A DNA stretch of 64,000 nucleotides from CATQHL01 sp965242895 (GTDB lineage Bacteria; Actinomycetota; Acidimicrobiia; Acidimicrobiales; CATQHL01), in assembly GCA_965242895.1 (NCBI GenBank), contig OZ251507.1:558001-622000 (forward strand), in the 5' to 3' direction. The position numbers were made by a program, and so were the translations under genes. The notes under the pieces are model-generated. The model was not told where the DNA came from. It saw only the letters and a list, made by a program, of their open reading frames with translations, and did not search any database. Shown in pieces: positions 1 to 7,466 of the stretch (position 1 is its first letter; each line of letters begins with the position of its first letter).

Positions 1-912
1 GCTGCCAAGGCGCGGAACTCCGTGCGCGCTCGTCTGAACCTCCACCAGGCCGGCGACCGGCTCGTCCGCCCAGCACAACGCCTCTACCCGCTGGGTCGTC
101 CTCATCAGATCGCTGCGGTCGCCCAGGGTGACCTTGGCTGAGTGAGGGTCGACGTCCACCACGTATGCCGGAGAGGAGCGTCCGCCGATCCTCACTCCTC
201 TGCGCTGACCGACCGTCAGCAGTTCCAGCGCCGGCACTTCCCCTAGATGCTGACCGCTGGAATCCACCACCGCTGCGGGAGTGAACTGCAGGCGCTCAGC
301 CAGAAACGAACCGCGTGAGCCCCGCTTGATGAAGCAGACGCCCATGCTGTCGGGCTTGCTGGCCGTGACCAGCCCTAGACGCTCTGCGATCGAACGCACC
401 TGCGTCTTCGCCAGCTCGCCCACCGGGAACTGCAGCCGAGACAACTCGCCCTGCCCCAGCATGTAGAGCACGTAAGACTGGTCTTTGGCGGCGTCGGCGC
501 CCCTCCCCACCCGCAGCGCCCCTCCGCCGACATCCACGATGCGAGCGTGGTGGCCGGTGGCGACGGCGTCGAAACCCAGAGCTTCGGCCCGCCTAAGCAG
601 CCTGTCGAACTTGATGTGACGGTTGCACTCCACGCACGGGTTGGGCGTGCGTCCGGATGCGTGGGCGGTCGTGTATGGGTCTACGACTCTGTCCGAGAAG
701 TCCTCGCCAAAGTTGAAGACGTGATGCTCTATCCCCAGGGAGTCGGCCACCCGTCTGGCGTCTTGAACGTCGGAAGCGGAGCAGCATCCGGTATCCGACG
801 GCCCTCCCCAGAGTTTCAGGGTGACACCCACCACGTCATGCCCCTCTTCGACGAGCAGAGCAGCGGCCACCGAGGAATCCACCCCGCCCGACATGGCGGC
901 CAGCGTCAGCAT
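1..912 (-). CDS. mnmA: tRNA-specific 2-thiouridylase MnmA (C-terminus cut by window edge)
   Basis: MnmA makes the 2-thiouridine at the wobble position of Lys/Glu/Gln tRNAs, taking sulfur from a cysteine desulfurase. The reading frame on the minus strand starts MLTLAAMSGGVDSSVAA, which is the PP-loop ATP motif SGGVDSS, followed by the conserved GCCSASDVQDA segment and the later NPCVECN motif. The second catalytic Cys lies in DSMGVCFI. The start is ATG at 912 with GGAGG just upstream. 304 codons are visible; family members have about 360, so roughly 55 residues lie beyond position 1. It begins 10 bases after the stop of the cysteine desulfurase gene, its usual sulfur donor, so the two are probably one operon. 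Confidence 0.95.
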   Translation of the reverse strand, partial: MLTLAAMSGGVDSSVAAALLVEEGHDVVGVTLKLWGGPSDTGCCSASDVQDARRVADSLGIEHHVFNFGEDFSDRVVDPYTTAHASGRTPNPCVECNRHIKFDRLLRRAEALGFDAVATGHHARIVDVGGGALRVGRGADAAKDQSYVLYMLGQGELSRLQFPVGELAKTQVRSIAERLGLVTASKPDSMGVCFIKRGSRGSFLAERLQFTPAAVVDSSGQHLGEVPALELLTVGQRRGVRIGGRSSPAYVVDVDPHSAKVTLGDRSDLMRTTQRVEALCWADEPVAGLVEVQTSAHGVPRLGS

Positions 913-922
913 CTCCGCCTCC

Positions 923-2458
923 TCAAGCCGCCGCTCGACGAAGCCGATCCACTGCAGCGGGCAGCACGTCGAGCACCCGATCTACGTCGTTCGGAGTGGT
1001 TGCGTATCCGAGGGAGAGCCGCAGGGATCCCCTGGCCAACTCCGGTGAGTAGCCCATGGCGGCCAACACGTGAGAGGGCTCTTCGGCGCCGCTGGCGCAC
1101 GACGAAGCCGCCGAAGCGTAGACGCCCTCCCGCTCCAAGAGGAACAGAAGAGCTTCGCTCTCCACCCCCTCGAAACAGAGATGGCAGAAACCGGGCGCCT
1201 TGCCGGAGCGGTCGACTCTCGAGGGCGCAGCACCCGCTACCCCACCGATGTGCGGCGGGCTCGGGGGGCTCGGAATCCCGTCGCCGACTCTCGAGGGCGC
1301 AGCGCCCGCTACCCCACCGGCAGTGGGCAGGGAATCGCCTCCGGCGGCTGGACGCACCGCCGTCTCGACCACGCCCGGCACTGCAGCCCGTATCCCGTCG
1401 GCAAGCCGGTCGCGCAGTGCGCGCACCCTGGCGGTCGCCGATGGGCGCTCCGAGAGCACGATCTCCGCCGCCTTGCCCATCCCGACTATGCCGGACGTGT
1501 TCTGAGTGCCGCTTCGGAGACCCATCTCCTGAGCGCCTCCCAGAATCTGCGCCTCGAGCCGGGCGTTCCCGCGCACTATCAATGCGCCCACCCCCTTCGG
1601 GCCGCCGAACTTATGAGCACTGAGCGAGATGAGATCGGCATCCTGTGCCGCCTCTGCGGCGTCCAGCCACGGGAAGCCCTGCACGGCGTCGGTGTGCAGG
1701 AGCGCCTGCGGGGCTTCCCGCCGCAGGACTTCGGCTACCTCTCTCAGGGGCGTGATCACGCCGGTCTCGTTGTTCACCAGCATCACAGAGAGCAGCGCAA
1801 CGTCTTCGTCGAGGGCGTCGGCTAGGGCGTCTAGATCGAGCGCCCCGTAGGAGTCGCAGCCCACGACGCTGCCCCCCAAGCGCTGAACGGGTCGCAGCAC
1901 GGCGGGATGCTCGAACGCCGAAGCGACCACACGCCCGCGCCCGCCGCCGGAGTTGCCGGCAGCGGCGGCGGCACCGGAGGCAGCAGCGGCGGCGGCGGCA
2001 CCGGCACCGGAGGCAGCACCGGAGGCAGCAGCACCGGCACCGGAGGCAGCACCGGAGGCACCGAAGACGGCCAGGTTGTTGGCCTCGGTTCCGCCGCCGC
2101 AGAAGAAGACCTCGGCCGGCTTAGCTGCTAGGGCTTCCGCTAGGACGTCTCGGGCATCGTCGATAGCACGGCGAGAGGTGCGTGCCATTTGGTGGGAGCC
2201 GGTGGGGTTGGCGTAGCACTCCGAGAAATAGGGCAGCATGGCCTCCAACACTCGAGGGTCGACCGGCGTGGAAGCCGCATGGTCCAAGTAGGACGCACTC
2301 TCTGCGGGCGAGGCGGGCGCTGCGAACTCGACGGACTGGGAGGACGCTGGCCCTGCGAGCGCCGCGGGCGGGGAGGACGCAACGGGCTCGGAGGATTCGG
2401 CGAGCGCTGCAGGCGCAGCGGGCGTGGCCGTCGACGAGACTTTGGCGAATTTCTGCAC
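923..2458 (-). CDS. Cysteine desulfurase (IscS/NifS family) with low-complexity insertions
   Basis: PLP-dependent aminotransferase class V enzyme that removes sulfur from cysteine for thio-tRNA and Fe-S synthesis. The core is intact: YLDHAASTPVDPRVLEAM near residue 57, GGGTEANNLA near 121, SLSAHKFGGPKG with the PLP Lys at about 283, RSGTQN near 316, and the catalytic Cys at about 454 in SSCASGAEEPSH. It is 511 residues, about 120 more than usual. The excess is an Ala/Pro/Ser-rich N-terminus (1-55), an Ala/Gly/Ser insertion (about 134-175) and a repeat-containing insertion (about 371-421) in which GGVAGAAPSRV occurs twice. The start could be further in. It sits directly upstream of mnmA. Confidence 0.93.
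   Translation of the reverse strand: MQKFAKVSSTATPAAPAALAESSEPVASSPPAALAGPASSQSVEFAAPASPAESASYLDHAASTPVDPRVLEAMLPYFSECYANPTGSHQMARTSRRAIDDARDVLAEALAAKPAEVFFCGGGTEANNLAVFGASGAASGAGAAASGAASGAGAAAAAAASGAAAAAGNSGGGRGRVVASAFEHPAVLRPVQRLGGSVVGCDSYGALDLDALADALDEDVALLSVMLVNNETGVITPLREVAEVLRREAPQALLHTDAVQGFPWLDAAEAAQDADLISLSAHKFGGPKGVGALIVRGNARLEAQILGGAQEMGLRSGTQNTSGIVGMGKAAEIVLSERPSATARVRALRDRLADGIRAAVPGVVETAVRPAAGGDSLPTAGGVAGAAPSRVGDGIPSPPSPPHIGGVAGAAPSRVDRSGKAPGFCHLCFEGVESEALLFLLEREGVYASAASSCASGAEEPSHVLAAMGYSPELARGSLRLSLGYATTPNDVDRVLDVLPAAVDRLRRAAA
1211..1320. repeat. Direct repeat inside the cysteine desulfurase gene
   Basis: Two copies of a unit of about 35 bases beginning gactctcgagggcgcagc lie about 69 bases apart (from about 1213 and about 1282). 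They are in frame with the enzyme and encode the repeated GGVAGAAPSRV segment. The spacing is a multiple of three, so the reading frame is kept. Confidence 0.8.
1928..2066. repeat. In-frame GC-rich microsatellite coding the Ala/Gly/Ser insertion
   Basis: Imperfect tandem units close to accggaggcagc (12 bases) and gcggcggcaccgg fill this stretch of the cysteine desulfurase gene. They encode an Ala/Gly/Ser-only loop placed between the conserved TEANNLA segment and the strand leading to the AFEHPAV motif. Confidence 0.75.
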
Positions 2459-2498
2459 GTTTTCAGGCTAGAACTTCCAGAGTGAGCCGGAGGGACGG

Positions 2499-2948
2499 AT
2501 GACCCATATCAGCGTGCAAGTTCATCTGAACGCTCCGCCGGAGCGTCTCTGGTCTTCGCTTGCGGACATCAAGTCGCACACCCGATGGATGAGCGACGCC
2601 GTAGCAATCGACTTCATCGGCCCGCAGCGTCAAGGGGTCGGCACCCGGTTTGTCTGCAAGACGCGGGTGGGGATTTTTACCGCGAACGACGTCATGGAGG
2701 TCACGGAGTGGGTCGAGAACGAGACCATCGGCGTTCGGCACACGGGGCTCGTCAGCGGTTCGGGGCGCTTTGAAATTCTTCGCACGCCTGCGGGGGCGGC
2801 GTTTCGCTGGCGGGAGGAACTGCGCTTCCCGCTCTGGCTGGGAGGAGCGCTCACCGCAGCGGCGGCCAAGCCGCTCCTGACGAGAATCTGGCGCAAGAAC
2901 CTCCGCCGATTCAAGGCGCTGCTAGAAAGCGACAGCGAGGGGAGCTAA
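2499..2948 (+). CDS. SRPBCC-family (polyketide cyclase/START-like) protein
   Basis: A 149-residue protein of the SRPBCC fold, a small helix-grip barrel that binds hydrophobic ligands. The N-terminus HISVQVHLNAPPERLWSSLA and the following DIKSHTRWM are typical of polyketide cyclase/dehydrase-type members, as is the C-terminal long helix (RIWRKNLRRFKALLE). No catalytic residues can be named and the ligand is unknown. ATG start with GGAGG six bases upstream. It is divergent from the cysteine desulfurase gene, with about 40 bases between the starts. Confidence 0.8.
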   Translation: MTHISVQVHLNAPPERLWSSLADIKSHTRWMSDAVAIDFIGPQRQGVGTRFVCKTRVGIFTANDVMEVTEWVENETIGVRHTGLVSGSGRFEILRTPAGAAFRWREELRFPLWLGGALTAAAAKPLLTRIWRKNLRRFKALLESDSEGS

Positions 2949-2974
2949 ATCGATCCCCTGCTACCTCCAGGCTG

Positions 2975-3883
2975 CTACCCCGAGGCTGCCCACAATCCGC
3001 CGAAGATCAAGCCCGTGATGATCCCCACAGCCGCCGCCAGTCTTAGGACGTCCTGGGCGCGGCTGGTGAACATCTTTTGCCGGAAGAGCACCCAGCTCAC
3101 CAGTCCGCCTCCTAGCAGACCGCCGATGTGCCCCCCGATGGAGATGTTGGGGAAGGCGAAGGTCGTGATCAGGTTCAGGATCAGCAAACCCAGAATCCCG
3201 GAGTCTCTGATTCGACCGCCGGATGCCTTTTGGACTGCCACGGCGGCACCCATCAGGCCGAACACGCCGCCCGACGCCCCCACGGTGGGGACGGCGGGAT
3301 TGTGTATGAGAGCGCCGAACGAACCCGCCAGCACAGAAGCCAGGTAGATCAGTCCGAACCGAGGCGTCCCCAGCATCTGTTCGAGTTCTCTGCCCAGCAG
3401 CCAGAGCAAGAGCATGTTGAAGCCCACGTGCAGGAGGTTGGCGTGCAGGAACGCTCCGGAAATCAGCCTCCACCACTCGCCGACGTCGATGGGCGGCCCC
3501 CACGTGGCTCCGCTTGCCCAAACGCCCTCCCCAAACATCAGCTGACCGACCGTCACCCGAACAGAGAAGACAGAGCGCGACTGAACCTGGGTGATCAGAA
3601 AGAGCACGAGATTGGACAGCACCAGCGCGCCGGTAAGGATCGGACGCCCCTGCCATAGGCTGGCGGGGGTTCCGATGCTGGCGGGGCGCCTTCTGCGGCC
3701 AGGGGCGTGGGCGTGCGCTCTGCCGCGGACCGTCTTGACCACGCACTCAGGGCAGTGGTAGCCCACTGAAGCGAGAAACTGGCAACTCGCACATATATAC
3801 CTGTCGCAACGCTGACAGCGCAGGCCGGATGGCCGGCCTGGGTGCCTGTAGCAGGAGCCCTGGCCCGAGTGCGGGGAACTCAC
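2975..3883 (-). CDS. Rhomboid intramembrane serine protease with N-terminal zinc-binding motif
   Basis: Membrane protease that cleaves transmembrane substrates. The catalytic pair is visible: Ser at about 204 in GASGGVFGL and His at about 252 in IGGHIGGLLGG, with the H-x4-N oxyanion helix (LHVGFNMLLL, about 151-160). About six hydrophobic segments follow residue 80. The first 50 residues carry C-x2-C pairs (CQRCD, CASC, CPEC) resembling a B-box zinc finger, as in several actinobacterial rhomboids. The start used is GTG at 3883, without a clear ribosome binding site. The 3' end faces the SRPBCC gene. Confidence 0.92.
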   Translation of the reverse strand: MSSPHSGQGSCYRHPGRPSGLRCQRCDRYICASCQFLASVGYHCPECVVKTVRGRAHAHAPGRRRRPASIGTPASLWQGRPILTGALVLSNLVLFLITQVQSRSVFSVRVTVGQLMFGEGVWASGATWGPPIDVGEWWRLISGAFLHANLLHVGFNMLLLWLLGRELEQMLGTPRFGLIYLASVLAGSFGALIHNPAVPTVGASGGVFGLMGAAVAVQKASGGRIRDSGILGLLILNLITTFAFPNISIGGHIGGLLGGGLVSWVLFRQKMFTSRAQDVLRLAAAVGIITGLIFGGLWAASG

Positions 3884-3888
3884 CTAAC

Positions 3889-4027
3889 TCACGCTACACA
3901 TATGCCGTTGACGGCTGCTGCGCCCCCAATCAGACAAGCCACTCAACTGGGAGGGGCGGCTCACGCTACACATATGACCTCGACGGCTGCTGCCCCCCGT
4001 CGACGGCTGCTACTCCCCCCCCCCCCC
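3889..4027. repeat. 40-base direct repeat and 13-C homopolymer upstream of the rhomboid gene
   Basis: Two copies of a unit of about 40 bases, each starting ctcacgctacacatatg and ending gacggctgctgc plus a C run, begin at 3889 and 3960. A third partial copy (cgtcgacggctgctac) ends in an uninterrupted run of 13 C at 4015-4027. The block lies between the divergent rhomboid gene and the small membrane protein gene and may contain both promoters; each copy includes the palindrome catatg. Confidence 0.8.
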
Positions 4028-4093
4028 GTCGACGGCGCCTGCTAGCCTGCGGTGCATAGACGAAGGCGAGCAAGGCAAGCATTAAGCACAGAC

Positions 4094-4318
4094 ATGTCGA
4101 CCATAGAGACGCTGGCCCACCAGGGTGGCTGGGACGAGACCCTCATGATCGTGGGGCCGCTCGCAGCAATCATCGGCCTCATAGCGCTGGCCAAGCGCAA
4201 AATTAACCGAGAACGAAAAGACGCCAGCGAAACCGTCGAGGGAGCAGACGTAGCCGACGGATCCGACGGATCGACCGGAGCGGAAGAGCAGGAGGTAAAC
4301 GCTCTGACGTCAGCCTGA
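4094..4318 (+). CDS. Small single-pass membrane protein
   Basis: Not a recognised family. From ATG 4094 the product has 74 residues. A hydrophobic helix (LMIVGPLAAIIGLIALA, about residues 18-34) is followed by KRKINRERK and then an acidic Glu/Asp-rich tail, so an outside-N/inside-C topology is likely. An upstream in-frame ATG at 4052 would add a short Arg-rich stretch and is less likely. The 3' end overlaps the end of murA by 9 bases on the opposite strand. Confidence 0.6.
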   Translation: MSTIETLAHQGGWDETLMIVGPLAAIIGLIALAKRKINRERKDASETVEGADVADGSDGSTGAEEQEVNALTSA

Positions 4319-5683
4319 CGTCCACTCCACGTCGGCTCCTAGGGCAGCCAACTTCTCCACCAGGCCGTCAAACCCCCTTCGGATGTGGCGTGTTTCCCTC
4401 ACCACGCTCTCCCCTTCTGCGCCTAGACCCGCCACCACTAGAGCGGCGCCCGCCCGGATGTCGGTCGCCCTTACCGTGGCGCCGGACAGCCGCTCTCGGC
4501 CGCGCACGATGGCGCAGCGCCCTTCCACTCGAATATCGGCCCCCATTCTCAAGAGTTCACCCACGTAGCGAAATCGATTCGGAAAGACGTTCTCAGTCAC
4601 CAACCCGACGCCGTCGGCAAGGCTCAACATGGCGACGAGAAGCGGCTGGTAGTCGGTGGCGACGCCCGGATAGGGCAGCGTGACCACGTCTGCGGAACGC
4701 AGGCGGCTCGGTGCCATCGCCCAGAGGCCGTTGCGGGTGGTCGACGTCCTGAGTTCCATCTCGCCGAGTTTGTCGCAGAGCATGCGCAGGTGGGAAGGCT
4801 GCGCCCCGATCAGGGATATCTCGCCCCCGGATGCGCCCAGTGCCGCCAGGAACACCGCCGTCTCTATGCGGTCGGGTATGGGGGTGTGATCAACCGGAGA
4901 CAAGGAGTCGACCCCTTCCACCCTGATGGTCTGACCCCCCGCCCCCAGCACTCGAGCCCCCATACGGTTCAGGAAGGCCGCCAAGTCGACTATCTCCGGT
5001 TCTCTAGCGGCGTTCTCGATGACGGTCTCCCCCTCCGCTAGGGCGGCCGCCATCATTATGTTCTCGGTTGCTCCCACGCTCGGCCACTCCAGGGTGATGT
5101 TCTCCCCTTTCAGCACGGGAGCGCTGGCGTGAAGGTAGCCGTGGCTGACTTCTATTTCGGCTCCGAGCCGCTGCAGAGCCTCTATGTGCATGTCGATCGG
5201 GCGAGTGCCGAAATCGTCCCCCCCAGGAAAAGCCACCACCGCCTCGCCGCAGCGGGCCAGCAACGGGCCGAGCACCGAAATGGAGGCGCGCATGCTGCTC
5301 ACGAGTTCGTAAGGGGCATGCGGAGAGACAACTCCAGGGGTGTCGACTTCCAGCACGTCGTCTTCCCTGAAGGTCGCTCGGCTGCCGAAGCCTGCGAGGA
5401 GTTCCAGCATGGTGTCTACGTCCGAGATGCGCGGTACGCCCCTCAGGACGTAACGACCCTCCGCCATCGTCGTGGCAGCCAGGAGTTTGAGCACGCTGTT
5501 CTTGGCCCCGCTTATCTTCACCTCCCCTTCCAGGGGCTGACCAGGGCGAACCCTGATGCACAAGTCCGCAGCAGACGGCGGCGCCGGAACATAATCGCCG
5601 CTCATCTTCGGGGAATTGACCGAAGGGGCGGCCTCTCTCGAGGCGGACGAAGCGGGGGAGGATTGCCCAAAATGCCTTTCCAT
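4310..5683 (-). CDS. murA: UDP-N-acetylglucosamine 1-carboxyvinyltransferase MurA, Cys-to-Asp variant
   Basis: First committed step of peptidoglycan synthesis: transfer of enolpyruvate from PEP to UDP-GlcNAc in the cytoplasm. The N-terminal EGEVKISGAKNSVLKLL holds the conserved Lys-Asn pair. The active-site loop reads FPGGDDFGTRPIDMH, so the position of E. coli Cys115 is Asp (about residue 156). Asp at this site is known in mycobacterial and chlamydial MurA and gives intrinsic fosfomycin resistance. Length is 457; the first 40 or so residues are a non-conserved extension, and the start might be the internal ATG of MSGDYVP. Confidence 0.95.
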   Translation of the reverse strand: MERHFGQSSPASSASREAAPSVNSPKMSGDYVPAPPSAADLCIRVRPGQPLEGEVKISGAKNSVLKLLAATTMAEGRYVLRGVPRISDVDTMLELLAGFGSRATFREDDVLEVDTPGVVSPHAPYELVSSMRASISVLGPLLARCGEAVVAFPGGDDFGTRPIDMHIEALQRLGAEIEVSHGYLHASAPVLKGENITLEWPSVGATENIMMAAALAEGETVIENAAREPEIVDLAAFLNRMGARVLGAGGQTIRVEGVDSLSPVDHTPIPDRIETAVFLAALGASGGEISLIGAQPSHLRMLCDKLGEMELRTSTTRNGLWAMAPSRLRSADVVTLPYPGVATDYQPLLVAMLSLADGVGLVTENVFPNRFRYVGELLRMGADIRVEGRCAIVRGRERLSGATVRATDIRAGAALVVAGLGAEGESVVRETRHIRRGFDGLVEKLAALGADVEWTSG

Positions 5684-5714
5684 GTGGACATTATGATTTT
5701 AGCGTGCCCTCAGA

Positions 5715-7466
5715 ATGGGTATTTGGACTCCGGTGAGCCAATTCAGCTGGACTGAGGAATGCGGATCGGTTGAACTCGATCGCCGCCTTGCCCCCATCGA
5801 CGACATCGTCTTGGAGCGACGCGAACCGGAAACCGACGCCGCCCCCCTAAGCGAGAAGACCGCCCCCCCCAGCGAGGAAACCGCCCCCCCCAGCGAGAAG
5901 ACCGCCGACTACGGCAGAGAAACCGCAGACCCCAGCGAGAAGACCGCCGTTTTCTCTGCGATAGAAGGGCCGTTCGAGGGATACCAGCGCCACCTGAAGG
6001 CAACCAAGCTGCCGGACGGCGGATACAGCCTTCACACGCTCATCACCTACAGGCTCTCCATCCCGTTCTGGTCGTTCCTGCTGAACCCGTTGGTGCGCCG
6101 CAGGCTGCGGCGGCGCTGCTTAGAGGGGGGGCAGCCCTGGTGGGCTCCCTCGGAACGCATCGACCCTCGCTCCGGTCGGATGCTGGGAGTGTTGTGCGTG
6201 CTTGCCGTCATAGACGGATACCTAGGGACGCTGCTGAGTCAGTCGATCAGCTTCGCAGCGGACGAGTTCGGGGTTGGGGTGTCTGTCCAGGGCAACGTGC
6301 TCTCGGCAGTGAGGCTGGGCGCCCTTCTGGCGCTCGGTTTCGTGATACTCGCCGACCGAAAGGGGCGCAGACCACTCCTGCTGCTCTGCGTGGGCGCCGC
6401 CTGCGTGGCGACGATCGGGGGGGCGGTCTCTGGGGAGGTCTGGACTTTCGGCACTACGCAGGTGCTGGCTCGGGGCAGCGCCACGGCGGCGTTCTTGCTG
6501 ATGGCCGTTATGTCCTCCGAAGAAGTGCCCAAGGGAGTCAGGGGGTACGCCGTCTCGGTGATGGGAATGGCCGCTGGGTTGGGGTCGGGGATCGTGATCT
6601 GGCTGCTGCCCCTCGCCGACCTCGGTCTGCGAGCGTGGCGCATCCTGTTTTTGATCCCGGTGGCCGCCCTTCCGGTGGTGCTCTGGAGCTCAAAAAGGCT
6701 CCCGGAATCCAGACGCTTCATAGGCTTGAGGGAGCGAGCGGGCTTGAGGGAGCGAGCGGCTCATCGGAGGCTGCCTCCAGCAGGCGCAGGGAAGTCGCCC
6801 GCAGCGGCTCCAGCAGCGGACGCTGACGCCCCAGCAGGCGCAGCGGCAGACCGCCGCCGGAAGCGTCTGGTGCTGCTGGGGGCGACGTCGATGCTGTCTG
6901 CCGTCTTCGCCGCGCCCGCCTCGCAGTTCCTGAACGAGTACCTGAGGGAGGAGCGAGACTTCTCTGCCGGGAACATCTCCGTCTATCAACTGGTCACCTA
7001 CGCTCCGGTGGGTCTGGGGATGCTGGCCTCGGGCAAGCTCTCCGACCTGCGGGGGAGGCGCACGATAGGCATCGTCTGCTTGCTGGCTAGCCCAGTCTGC
7101 ATAACGCTCCGATACTTGCAGAGCGGCTGGCCGATGTGGCTGTGGGGAGTGCTGGGAGGTCTCGCAGCAGGAGCTCTGGTGCCCGTCCTGGGCGCCTACA
7201 CCAGCGAATTGTTCGGGACGTCTCTGAGGGCGCGCTCCAACGGGCAGATGACCGTGGTGGGGGTGGCAGGTTCGGTCGTCGGACTCCAACTCGTCGGAAA
7301 CCTGACAGAACCCCTGGGAGGCTTCGGTCAGGCCTTCGTGTTGGTGGCGGCTGCGCCCTTGCTGGTGGCGGTGTTGATCTTCTTGTTTTTCCCTGAGACC
7401 GCCCGCGAGGAACTAGAAGACATCAACCCCGAAGACGCCTCAGCGGACGGCGTCGCTCTGGAATAA
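5715..7466 (+). CDS. MFS transporter with repeat-bearing N-terminal extension
   Basis: Major facilitator superfamily transporter. About twelve hydrophobic segments follow residue 150, and the loop 2-3 motif is visible as LADRKGRRPLLLLC; a second copy appears in the C-half as GKLSDLRGRRTIG. This places it with the sugar/metabolite-type MFS proteins; the substrate cannot be told. The first 80 residues contain repeated SEKTAPP/SEETAPP units coded by DNA with two runs of 8 C (5863-5870 and 5884-5891), and the mid loop (about 340-375) is Ala/Pro-rich. Length 583 is above the usual 400-450. The true start may lie downstream of the repeats. Confidence 0.88.
   Translation: MGIWTPVSQFSWTEECGSVELDRRLAPIDDIVLERREPETDAAPLSEKTAPPSEETAPPSEKTADYGRETADPSEKTAVFSAIEGPFEGYQRHLKATKLPDGGYSLHTLITYRLSIPFWSFLLNPLVRRRLRRRCLEGGQPWWAPSERIDPRSGRMLGVLCVLAVIDGYLGTLLSQSISFAADEFGVGVSVQGNVLSAVRLGALLALGFVILADRKGRRPLLLLCVGAACVATIGGAVSGEVWTFGTTQVLARGSATAAFLLMAVMSSEEVPKGVRGYAVSVMGMAAGLGSGIVIWLLPLADLGLRAWRILFLIPVAALPVVLWSSKRLPESRRFIGLRERAGLRERAAHRRLPPAGAGKSPAAAPAADADAPAGAAADRRRKRLVLLGATSMLSAVFAAPASQFLNEYLREERDFSAGNISVYQLVTYAPVGLGMLASGKLSDLRGRRTIGIVCLLASPVCITLRYLQSGWPMWLWGVLGGLAAGALVPVLGAYTSELFGTSLRARSNGQMTVVGVAGSVVGLQLVGNLTEPLGGFGQAFVLVAAAPLLVAVLIFLFFPETAREELEDINPEDASADGVALE

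Noticed and set aside
547..2502. Several long plus-strand frames opposite the cysteine desulfurase and mnmA genes
   Set aside because: They are mirror frames of GC-rich conserved minus-strand genes; their products are Arg/Pro/Ser-rich with no motifs.
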